DNA of 64,000 bases, taken from contig JAFDYU010000011.1 of the NCBI GenBank assembly GCA_018267285.1, positions 17,558 through 81,557 of the forward strand. Direction: 5' to 3'. Below the pieces are notes generated by a model. It was not told where the DNA came from. It saw only the letters and a list, made by a program, of their open reading frames with translations, and searched no databases. This document shows, piece by piece, positions 18,951 through 27,093 of this stretch (within the stretch, counting starts at the first letter, position 1; each line of letters opens with the position of its first letter). This stretch comes from Bacteroidota bacterium (lineage in GTDB: Bacteria; Bacteroidota; Bacteroidia; Cytophagales; Cyclobacteriaceae). A program made the position numbers and the translations under genes.

Positions 18951-18980
18951 GAAAGGCTTCCCTCTAGAGGGAAACCTTTC
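18951..18980 (-). other. Hairpin immediately upstream of the GH144 start
   Basis: GAAAGG, one base, TTCCCTCT pairs with AGAGGGAA, one base, CCTTTC: a near-perfect 15-base-pair palindrome with one mismatch. On the transcribed strand it ends ten bases before the GH144 ATG and lacks a clean U-run. A processing or stability element is therefore more likely than a full terminator. Confidence 0.55.
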
Positions 18981-19012
18981 TTTAAAAAATTAATTTTTGA
19001 AATGACTATGGG

Positions 19013-20293
19013 TTATTGGTTTTCAGAATTATACATCAAAGTCACTTCATCTTGTGATAATGCTTTGTGGAAGATGCGAACATCATCCAGCAAGCCTTTG
19101 AAGTGATTGGATGTTACATCTGAATAAGTAGCCCAGGGGAAGGTAACACCATCGCCCGTAGCTCGGTCGCAATAAAAACCAAAGGCAAGTTTAGATGAAG
19201 CACTAACAGCCGTTGTGTTTAGCGTGAGCCCGGTAACAGTTGTTTTATCATCTCCAGCTGGCCAGTTATTGAAGTTTTGAGTCTTCATCAGGGTGCCGTT
19301 CATATAAATTGAACCAACTTTTGTTGAACTATTGTAGGTACAAATGATATTAACCCATTTGTTATTTATCACGGCAGGAAGCCCACCGGATGCAGAAAGG
19401 TCTTTGGAGTACGTCCAACCTTGCCAGCCAAGATTTCCTGTACAATCCATCCACAAGTCTTCGCCTCCAGAATTTGCCGATGCGCTTGATCCAAACTTGT
19501 ATTGTGCCGCCATTTTACCATCTTTTAGCATGTTGCTAAATTCCCATTCAAACCCATCAAAACCGCCAAGCCCCATTACAAAATGACCTATTGTATCGCT
19601 GGCAGATGTTATATTGTAAGAAAGCTTTGCCCAAAAACTTAAGGTAAAATCATTTGTATTTATTAATGACGAACCATTGGGGACTTCAACAATTGTTGTA
19701 GTTCCATTGAACGAAGCTGCTTGGCCTGCGGATGTGTTACGGCCGGCCGCATACGTTAAATCAACCACATCGGATGCGCCCGGGTTGTAGTTTGTTCCAG
19801 AGCCAGCGTCATCAATAGTACTGCTTTCAAAACCCCAGTGTGCAATTTGTCCATCGGGAACAAAAAAACCGGCTGTGGTAAACGTGCGCGAAACTGCTGT
19901 TAAAAATTTTCCACCGGAAGATTTAAGCGTTGCTGCCAAATTTAAATCAAATAAGGCACCTGAGTTTAGGTCTGCATTTGGTGTGATTGTAACAGTTGAG
20001 CCGGAAACTTGAATGGTACTTGCAACGGCAGCCTGATCGTAATCGCGAACCAATGTTATAGCACTCGTTGCAGATGTCTCATCGACAGACGTGCTAAACG
20101 TAGCAATAATTGAAGCAACTACGGGCACACCGGTTGCGCTGGTTGCCCCGTTAAGATCGATTGTGCCTACTTTTAAACTTACTAACGTAAGAGCCGGAGG
20201 CGTATCACTTTTACTGCAACTTTGCACTAAAACAATAGCGGCAACCGCACAGATCGTCACCACTACGCTCATCATCCATTTTATTTTTTTCAT
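19013..20293 (-). CDS. LamG-domain surface lipoprotein (probable glycan-binding protein)
   Basis: A 426-residue lipoprotein (lipobox VLVQSC) with an N-terminal Big_5-like Ig domain like those of the neighbouring GH144 protein. A laminin-G/concanavalin-like jellyroll follows, starting about residue 150 (IAHWGFESSTIDDAGSG). The jellyroll runs through FTLSFWAKL to FKGLLDDVRIFHKALSQDEV, the usual LamG ending. No catalytic residues are evident. Its place directly after susD is where PULs normally encode SusE/F-like surface glycan-binding proteins, and that is the most likely role. It is 52 bases downstream of susD. Confidence 0.82.
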   Translation of the reverse strand: MKKIKWMMSVVVTICAVAAIVLVQSCSKSDTPPALTLVSLKVGTIDLNGATSATGVPVVASIIATFSTSVDETSATSAITLVRDYDQAAVASTIQVSGSTVTITPNADLNSGALFDLNLAATLKSSGGKFLTAVSRTFTTAGFFVPDGQIAHWGFESSTIDDAGSGTNYNPGASDVVDLTYAAGRNTSAGQAASFNGTTTIVEVPNGSSLINTNDFTLSFWAKLSYNITSASDTIGHFVMGLGGFDGFEWEFSNMLKDGKMAAQYKFGSSASANSGGEDLWMDCTGNLGWQGWTYSKDLSASGGLPAVINNKWVNIICTYNSSTKVGSIYMNGTLMKTQNFNNWPAGDDKTTVTGLTLNTTAVSASSKLAFGFYCDRATGDGVTFPWATYSDVTSNHFKGLLDDVRIFHKALSQDEVTLMYNSENQ

Positions 20294-20345
20294 AATTGTT
20301 TTGGTTTTTAGATTGTATAATTTATTTTAAGTGTGCTCATTTTTT

Positions 20346-21830
20346 TCACCATCCGGGGTTTTGTATCAAACTACCCTTACTAATGTCGATCTGAGTTTGA
20401 GGTATGGGAAGCAGTTCGTGCTTGCCCGGTACAAAGCCAAGAGGACCTAAAATCGTTGCGGCATTTCCGGTTCGCACCAAATCCCAAAAACGATGCCCCT
20501 CCAAGGCAAGTTCGTGTCTTCTCTCATTAAGTATCGCTGCACGAAGTGTATTCATATCGGTAGAGGTTACATCGGGTAAAATTGAATTGCTCCCTCCTCT
20601 CGCTCGTGCTCTGACTTGGTTGAGGTAAGTAAGTGCTTGTGATGCCTGCCCGGATTCATTTAAGGATTCTGCCGCAATTAGCAACACGTCTGCATATCGA
20701 ATCAATCTTTTATGATATCCCCATTCGGTAGTTGTTGAAATACCCGGTACCCATATTTTTTGACTGTAGCATTCTATCTCAATCAAGTTATTATTGCCGT
20801 CATAAATTTGATCCGGGGTTGTGTTATCTCCCAACGTAGTAACACCATCTAAAACTTCCCCCAAAAAAATTATGGTTGCATCCATTCTGGGATCGTTGGG
20901 CTCAAAGGAGTCTCTCAGGTCAATAGTCGGCCTGTTGAAACCCCATCCCCGATTAGGTGATCCTCGAATACCTTGTGTATTGGCATACTGACTGCCACCG
21001 GCATTTGTATCCTCCACCGGCAACGCGCCAATTTCAAAAATAGACTCCGGGCCATAATACCCATTTTGTCCATTCGCATCATTAAAGTCCGGCTCGAGAG
21101 AATATTGACCTGAATTAATCACTTCTAAAGCGTAACTGCTTGCGTTAGCGTAATCGTGTTTAAATAAATACACCTTGGCGAGCAGAGCCTTGGCTGCTCC
21201 TTTCGTAGCACGACCGTAATCAGTCTGTGAATACGAACTTTTTTCAGGTAGGCCTTGAATTGCAGTTGTTAAATCCGAGATAATTAATGAATAAATATCA
21301 TCAGCAGTAGATTGTTTCAGATCTAAAGGTGCTGGCTCCGCTGTAACCATAGGTACATTGCCCCAGGCACGAACTAAATCAAAATAAAATAAAGCTCTTA
21401 AAAAAGAAGCCTCTGCCAGGTATTGTGCCTTGAGATTGGCATCCATCGAAATTTTAGGAACGTAGTTAATCACAACATTGGTTGCGCGGACAGATTGATA
21501 CAGTGAACTCCACCAACGATCAAGCCCATCTTGCGTAGTATTCATGGTAAAATTATCGTATGGGCCAACAGTGGGTAACTGATCAGCCGGATTGCTTCCT
21601 TTCCTTGCATCATCGGACATAATGTCAAGCAAGGGGTACCCACCTGAGTTGTAGTACCAATTACGCATGGTGGCATAGGCAGCGTTGGTTACCAGTAGGG
21701 CATCGTTGGCAGTGGTTGGGAACGATGCCTGTGTTAAACTACCCTGGGGGTTTTTATCTAAAAAACTCTGGCACCCACTCAGTATGATTATGGTTATTAG
21801 AAGTACTGATTTTTTAATATCAACTTTCAT
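20346..21830 (-). CDS. susD: SusD/RagB family surface glycan-binding lipoprotein (PUL 1)
   Basis: A 494-residue SusD-like lipoprotein. It has a lipobox (IILSGCQSFLDKNPQG), the N-terminal TPR-like helical framework, FLRALFYFDLVRAWGNVP, and the C-terminal RHELALEGHRFWDLVRTG block typical of RagB/SusD. It would cap the SusC barrel and hand oligosaccharides to it. It starts ten bases after the susC stop, as in nearly all SusCD pairs. Confidence 0.95.
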   Translation of the reverse strand: MKVDIKKSVLLITIIILSGCQSFLDKNPQGSLTQASFPTTANDALLVTNAAYATMRNWYYNSGGYPLLDIMSDDARKGSNPADQLPTVGPYDNFTMNTTQDGLDRWWSSLYQSVRATNVVINYVPKISMDANLKAQYLAEASFLRALFYFDLVRAWGNVPMVTAEPAPLDLKQSTADDIYSLIISDLTTAIQGLPEKSSYSQTDYGRATKGAAKALLAKVYLFKHDYANASSYALEVINSGQYSLEPDFNDANGQNGYYGPESIFEIGALPVEDTNAGGSQYANTQGIRGSPNRGWGFNRPTIDLRDSFEPNDPRMDATIIFLGEVLDGVTTLGDNTTPDQIYDGNNNLIEIECYSQKIWVPGISTTTEWGYHKRLIRYADVLLIAAESLNESGQASQALTYLNQVRARARGGSNSILPDVTSTDMNTLRAAILNERRHELALEGHRFWDLVRTGNAATILGPLGFVPGKHELLPIPQTQIDISKGSLIQNPGW

Positions 21831-21840
21831 ATATAGTTTT

Positions 21841-24800
21841 TTAAAAAGTGATATTTAGGCCTGTTGAATATATTTTCTGCAACGGATAAGTTCCTCCGTC
21901 AATATTATTGGATAACACATCGCTGCTTCCAAAGTCGGGAGAGTATCCAGTAAATTTCGAAATCGTAAAAAGGTTAGTACCCCGCACATAAAGCTTTACT
22001 TGTTTCAAATGGATTCGATCGGTAACTGTTTTAGGTAGCGAGTAAGCTAAGGTTATACTCCTTAGCCTCATGTATGACGCGCTTTGAATAAATCGGTCGG
22101 AAACAGAAAAGTTATACCCTCCGAATGACGGTCGGGGTTCTGTGTTTGATGTGCCCTCTCCATGCCAATAATTGATAACGTGTTTTTCGAAATTATAGGG
22201 ATCAGGCCGCACTACTTCTTTGGCATTGAATATCACATTACCTCGCTGCCCTTGAAAATCAACTTGTAAATCAAAATTTTTATATCCTAACGAAAAATTA
22301 AATCCGTAGACGAGTGTTGGAATGGGTGACCCCATAGCTACACGGTCGTTTGCATCAATTTTTCCATCTTTGTTTGCATCTACAAAACGTAAATCACCTA
22401 CACCTGCGTTGGAGTCGTGCGGGTACGAAGCGAGTTCGGCAGCATTTTGAAAAATACCATTGGTCTTATACCCATAAAATTCACCAATGGGCATTCCCTT
22501 TCTACTTAACGTTACAGGTCGTCCGTCATTAATATATCCTCCTACTAAAGTAGAATCAATCCCCTTATTGCCTCCCACGGTAAGCACTTCATTATGAAGT
22601 GTATTTCCAAGAAATGCAACACGATACCTGAGGCCTTGAAAAGTATCTTGCCACGCTACATTAAACTCTAAACCACGATTAAGAATGGAGCCCGCATTGT
22701 AAGTAATTGTTGCCCCACTTCCATTACCGAAATAGCCTGCAGGTCTCAGTCCTACCAAAATATCATTTGTTTGTCGTCTGAAATAATCGAATTCGCCTGT
22801 CAATTTGTTATTGAAGAATCCTATTTCCAACCCGATATCGGTTTGATAAGTCGTTTCCCATTTTAAATTGGGGTTACCACTCACGCCAAATGTTGCGCCC
22901 GTATTAATCGAATTCGATGGTCCGAATACGGGGCTCGTTGATGCATTGGAGGCAACAACCGAATACTGTTGGAGGTAATCAATTTTTTCATTTCCAATAA
23001 CTCCCCAACTTCCTCTGAGTTTGAGATTGCTCAGCGATTTGATGTTTTGCATAAATTGTTCATTGATCACATTCCATCCGATTGCAGCTGAAGGGAAATT
23101 TGAAAACCTGTTGGAGGGTGCAAACTTAGAAGACCCATCTCTTCGAAACGAAATCGTAGCCAAGTAACGATCCTTAAAAGTATAATTAGCCCTAAACAAA
23201 TAAGAAAGCATGGAATAATATCCGCCCGCGTTAACCCCGTTATCCAGATTGCCTAGATTATTAATTGGCGGACTGGTTGTTTGATTATAGAAGTAGCTTG
23301 GGTTGTTCAAATATCTGAGGTCGGGCGAGTTTCGGATCAAGTTGCTCCCTTGAATGTTAATGTATTCATTGGATGTCTGTTGCATCGTGTATCCTCCCAA
23401 TATATTCAAACGATGATCTCCCAACGACTTATTGTATGTGATGGTATTTTCCCATAGCCATGTGGATGCATCTGACGAACCTTTGGATAAATCGCTGAAT
23501 AGATTTTGCTGTTGCGAGGCCGTGCCGTCAGCATAATACACTTTATAGGCCGGGGTAAAATCTGTTGATTTTGTGTACGAGAGGTCAACGCCAAAACTTG
23601 AGTGAAAAATAAAGTCTTTCAGAAACGATACATCTGTAAACACATTGCCCACTAATCGAATGCCTTTATTAAAACTATTGGAGTAGGCTAACGAAGCCAA
23701 CGGGTTTCCAACATTTCGAACGGCTGCAAAGGTGCTGCTGTCCGGATAGTAAGGGAAAGCCGTAGGCTGCGCTCGGTAAGCCTGCGAAACTACATCGGGC
23801 GCATTTTGCTGAGAGAAGGGTGTGAGAGTTACATTGTTTCCTACTTTTATATTCTTTGAAAGATTGTAGGTATTATTAAACTTCAAGGTTAACCGCTGGT
23901 AATTCGATTTAGGAATAATGCCTTCTTGTTTGTAATAACTAACCCCAAAATAGTATTGAGACTTGGTTGAAGAACCTGAAATTGAAATTTGATGAGTCTG
24001 CATCGGAGCTGTCTGAAAAATCAGGCTCTGCCAGTTGGTGTTCGAAACTAAATCAATGTTATTGAATGTGCCCGGTAAAATTTTATTATACACCGTTGCA
24101 AACTCTCGGCCATTCAACATATCAATTTGTTTGTTTACTTGCTGAATGCTCAATTCAGAACTCAATGTAATGGAAGGTTTTTCCTGTCCTGGTTTACCTT
24201 GCTTGGTCGTTACAATAATAACCCCATTCGCACCCCTCGACCCATAAATAGCTGTGGCGGATGCATCTTTTAAAACTTCAATAGACTGGATGTCACCCGG
24301 GTTCAAAAAAGAAATATCATCAAGAATCAATCCGTCAACAACAAAAATCGGTGAAGCATTGTTAAACGTACCTACTCCCCTAACACGTACTATTGGAGTT
24401 GCACCGGGTGCCCCTGATGAATTAAAAACTTGAAGTCCTGCAACTTTACCTTGTAGTGATTGTACTGCACTGAAAGAAGGAATTTTTGTTATGTCTGATT
24501 CTTTAACGCTTGATATTGCACCCGTTAAATCGCTCTTCTTCTGTACACCATAACCAACCACCACCACTTCTTGCAGGCTGGCTGCTTCGGTTTCAAGTGC
24601 TATGGTAAAAGTAGTTTGACCACCAATGGTTATCGTCTGTGTTTTATACCCGACAAACGAAACGAGCAATGCCTGATCGGAAGCCTGAATGGAGAGTTGA
24701 AAGTTCCCTTCGGCATCGGTGGTTGTGCCGCGCGTAGTACCCTGCACCACCACGTTTGCACCGGGCACGGGCAGGTTGTCTTCCTTAGAAGTTACCTTAC

Positions 24801-24882
24801 CTGTTATGGTTCTTTCCTGCGCCATCACACAACCAACACCAAACAATCCTATTAAAAAGAGCAATCGTAGCTGTTTCCTCAT
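21841..24882 (-). CDS. susC: SusC/RagA TonB-dependent outer-membrane transporter (PUL 1)
   Basis: A protein of about 1013 residues that imports oligosaccharides across the outer membrane using TonB energy. A signal peptide (MRKQLRLLFLIGLFGVGCVMAQ) leads to a carboxypeptidase-D-like beta-sandwich domain (TITGKVTSKEDNLPVPGANV). Then come the SusC signature LQEVVVVGYGVQKKSDLTGA, a plug domain with GVIIVTTKQGK, and a long beta-barrel ending in Phe. ATG 24882 is chosen over an in-frame TTG at 24912. It is the first gene of the core PUL block and lies 247 bases downstream of the fused receptor gene. Confidence 0.95.
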   Translation of the reverse strand: MRKQLRLLFLIGLFGVGCVMAQERTITGKVTSKEDNLPVPGANVVVQGTTRGTTTDAEGNFQLSIQASDQALLVSFVGYKTQTITIGGQTTFTIALETEAASLQEVVVVGYGVQKKSDLTGAISSVKESDITKIPSFSAVQSLQGKVAGLQVFNSSGAPGATPIVRVRGVGTFNNASPIFVVDGLILDDISFLNPGDIQSIEVLKDASATAIYGSRGANGVIIVTTKQGKPGQEKPSITLSSELSIQQVNKQIDMLNGREFATVYNKILPGTFNNIDLVSNTNWQSLIFQTAPMQTHQISISGSSTKSQYYFGVSYYKQEGIIPKSNYQRLTLKFNNTYNLSKNIKVGNNVTLTPFSQQNAPDVVSQAYRAQPTAFPYYPDSSTFAAVRNVGNPLASLAYSNSFNKGIRLVGNVFTDVSFLKDFIFHSSFGVDLSYTKSTDFTPAYKVYYADGTASQQQNLFSDLSKGSSDASTWLWENTITYNKSLGDHRLNILGGYTMQQTSNEYINIQGSNLIRNSPDLRYLNNPSYFYNQTTSPPINNLGNLDNGVNAGGYYSMLSYLFRANYTFKDRYLATISFRRDGSSKFAPSNRFSNFPSAAIGWNVINEQFMQNIKSLSNLKLRGSWGVIGNEKIDYLQQYSVVASNASTSPVFGPSNSINTGATFGVSGNPNLKWETTYQTDIGLEIGFFNNKLTGEFDYFRRQTNDILVGLRPAGYFGNGSGATITYNAGSILNRGLEFNVAWQDTFQGLRYRVAFLGNTLHNEVLTVGGNKGIDSTLVGGYINDGRPVTLSRKGMPIGEFYGYKTNGIFQNAAELASYPHDSNAGVGDLRFVDANKDGKIDANDRVAMGSPIPTLVYGFNFSLGYKNFDLQVDFQGQRGNVIFNAKEVVRPDPYNFEKHVINYWHGEGTSNTEPRPSFGGYNFSVSDRFIQSASYMRLRSITLAYSLPKTVTDRIHLKQVKLYVRGTNLFTISKFTGYSPDFGSSDVLSNNIDGGTYPLQKIYSTGLNITF

Positions 24883-25129
24883 AAGCAAATTGGTTTTCAA
24901 TGAGTTAACCAAACAATCGTTGGCAGAAATTGTTTTCGGCCATGATTTATTATGAGAAAGTTATTACCAAGCAAATTCTTTGTAAAATATTTTAAGTTAA
25001 ATCATCCCAAAATAAATGTTTACCGATAGTTACATCTGCTGCCTGATTCACGCAAAAAAAACAATGCTTTCAAACGATTTCAAGGCACTTTTCCAGCTCT
25101 TTACGCATTGATTTTGCGCTTCAAAAACA

Positions 25130-27034
25130 TTAATTTTTAGGATTGCTCCTCACGGTCTTCTTTTTTGCAGTTGTCTTAGGCTTTTCGCGGTCGAGTACTA
25201 TTTCCTCCCACGGGTTTCCGCCCGCATGTGTTTGTTCGATGGAGATCATCCGTTCTTCCACTTTATGCTTGAATGCCCAAACGGTACTCAACCTCAATTG
25301 CAATTTTTCGGCTAATGCCTCGAGGGTGAACGTGTTTTTACCCGACTGCACCAAATACGTAAGATAAAATGCTTTGCCGATCGGGAACTTCACACCGTGA
25401 AATAACGTGTTGGAAGTTATCGACTCGTTGTAGCCGCAGCGCGTACACCTGCGCGAAAATTTCAACGGACCTGGCGAATGCTTTACGTTTCGGCATTTCA
25501 CACATTCAAAACCTTTTTGCTCTTTCAGTTTTTCTAAAAAACGGTAGCACGAAAGGTCATCGGGATAGAGCGTTTTAAACTCATCGTAATCCATCTGTTT
25601 CTCGTGCATTCGCTCTTCCAGCACCTCCTTCACTTTGTTCTTCAGTTTCCAGTTATCCAGATCGAGTATGGAATTGATTTGATTGATCTCTACCGACTGG
25701 CGATTGAGTTTGGCATTGCTTTCGATCAGCTCTTCATTCTTATGGTGCAACTCCTGAGTACGTTCCGCAACTTTCTTTTCCAACTCAAGGTTTACTTTGT
25801 CTTTTAGGCGCATGTTCACTTCATGCTGGTGAATGATTCGTTTCATAGCCCGATCGCGGTTGTCTTTCAATATCCTGATCCGGTCGCCCAACGCCACGGT
25901 TAAAAACAGCATTTCGAAAACAAAACTAAAATGGAGGCTGTAGTGGGTTAGTGTGGTAAACGGAAGAATATTTACATAAACCAGCGTGCGCAAAAAGAAA
26001 CCAAAAAACAGAAGCCCATACGCAATTACAAAAAAACGTGCCGGCCTGTAACCGCTGCGCCATACTTTAATGGCCGTAAAAAAAATTAACGAAAGCGGAA
26101 TAATTTCCAGCGTACGGAAGGTGAGCATCTGCCTCGATACCAGCAAGCTAAATACAAACCAGATGGTGCGCGCCACAATCATGATTTTCAAAGCTCGATC
26201 TAATTGAGGGGCATTGGCCTTGGTACTGAGAAACCTTCGCGTAAAAATCAGCGACCAAACGATGACCAGATAAAGCGAAACGCCCACGGCCCAATCATTA
26301 AGCACAGGATAGGAAGGCCACAAATATTGAAAACCGATACCATCATAACTCATGGCGTATAACGCCACGCTGATGAGATAGCAGATGTAATAGATAAATT
26401 TAATTTCGCGTATGGCGAGAAAGACCAAAAGATTATACACCACAATAATCAAGATCATGCCATAAAACATACCGTAGAGGTAATATTCATTCAGCGCGTA
26501 GTACACGAAGTAGTTGGTAGAACGAAGCGCCAGGCGGATGTCGGCAAATTCGTGCGACCGGATTTTAAAATAATACGTCTCCAACCCTTCGCCATGAAAC
26601 TCAAGCGGCAATTCAAAATTTTTGTGAATAAATAGTCGTGAGCTAAAATCCTGATGGTCGCCTAAAATTATTTCTTTGTAGGAACCATCACCTTGCGGGT
26701 AATAAGCGGTGAGGCTATCGATAGTCTGATCATAAAATTCGAGAAGCCAATATTTTTTAGTGACTGTATTTTTTTGGATTGTCAGTCGCACCCAATACGA
26801 GGCATTCTTTCTAAAATCAGAATTAATGTACGCAGCATGTTGGCGGAAATTGTTTTTATAGTTTGCTGAAGATATTTCTTTAAAAGAGACTTGATTGGCA
26901 GTATCTACCGCATAGTATAAGTCGTGCGCCATGAAGTCGTGATGATCTACTGCATCATCTACTTCAATAACGGATTGTGATTTCAGGTTTTGAAAAGCCA
27001 ACCACAGCACCATTCCCAAAAAACACCTGATCAT
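25130..27034 (-). CDS. 7TMR-DISM receptor fused to IS1595-type zinc-ribbon/HTH DNA-binding domain
   Basis: A 634-residue membrane protein with an unusual architecture. A signal peptide (about 1-20) is followed by a 7TMR-DISM extracellular beta domain (25-165), seven membrane helices (185-385) and a coiled coil (395-475). The C-terminal part matches the N-terminal DNA-binding part of IS1595/ISXO2-family transposases. It has DLSCYRFLEKLKEQKGFE, a zinc ribbon C511xxC514 ... C530xxC533, the SNTLFHGVKFPIGKAF block, and a helix-turn-helix (ALAEKLQLRLSTVWAFKHKV). No DDE catalytic domain follows; instead there is a 35-residue Lys-rich tail. The layout suggests a one-component membrane regulator that senses a periplasmic ligand and binds DNA. 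Its place just upstream of susC suggests it controls PUL 1. DNA binding and target are inferred. Confidence 0.82.
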   Translation of the reverse strand: MIRCFLGMVLWLAFQNLKSQSVIEVDDAVDHHDFMAHDLYYAVDTANQVSFKEISSANYKNNFRQHAAYINSDFRKNASYWVRLTIQKNTVTKKYWLLEFYDQTIDSLTAYYPQGDGSYKEIILGDHQDFSSRLFIHKNFELPLEFHGEGLETYYFKIRSHEFADIRLALRSTNYFVYYALNEYYLYGMFYGMILIIVVYNLLVFLAIREIKFIYYICYLISVALYAMSYDGIGFQYLWPSYPVLNDWAVGVSLYLVIVWSLIFTRRFLSTKANAPQLDRALKIMIVARTIWFVFSLLVSRQMLTFRTLEIIPLSLIFFTAIKVWRSGYRPARFFVIAYGLLFFGFFLRTLVYVNILPFTTLTHYSLHFSFVFEMLFLTVALGDRIRILKDNRDRAMKRIIHQHEVNMRLKDKVNLELEKKVAERTQELHHKNEELIESNAKLNRQSVEINQINSILDLDNWKLKNKVKEVLEERMHEKQMDYDEFKTLYPDDLSCYRFLEKLKEQKGFECVKCRNVKHSPGPLKFSRRCTRCGYNESITSNTLFHGVKFPIGKAFYLTYLVQSGKNTFTLEALAEKLQLRLSTVWAFKHKVEERMISIEQTHAGGNPWEEIVLDREKPKTTAKKKTVRSNPKN

Positions 27035-27093
27035 ACCTCAAGATAAGAATAAATAAATCCATGTCACATCTTATTTTACTTAACAAAGTTTGA

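Noticed and set aside
25130-25620. A separate IS1595 transposase gene
   Set aside because: The zinc ribbon and HTH are in frame with the receptor and lack the DDE domain, so this is a fusion and not an insertion sequence.
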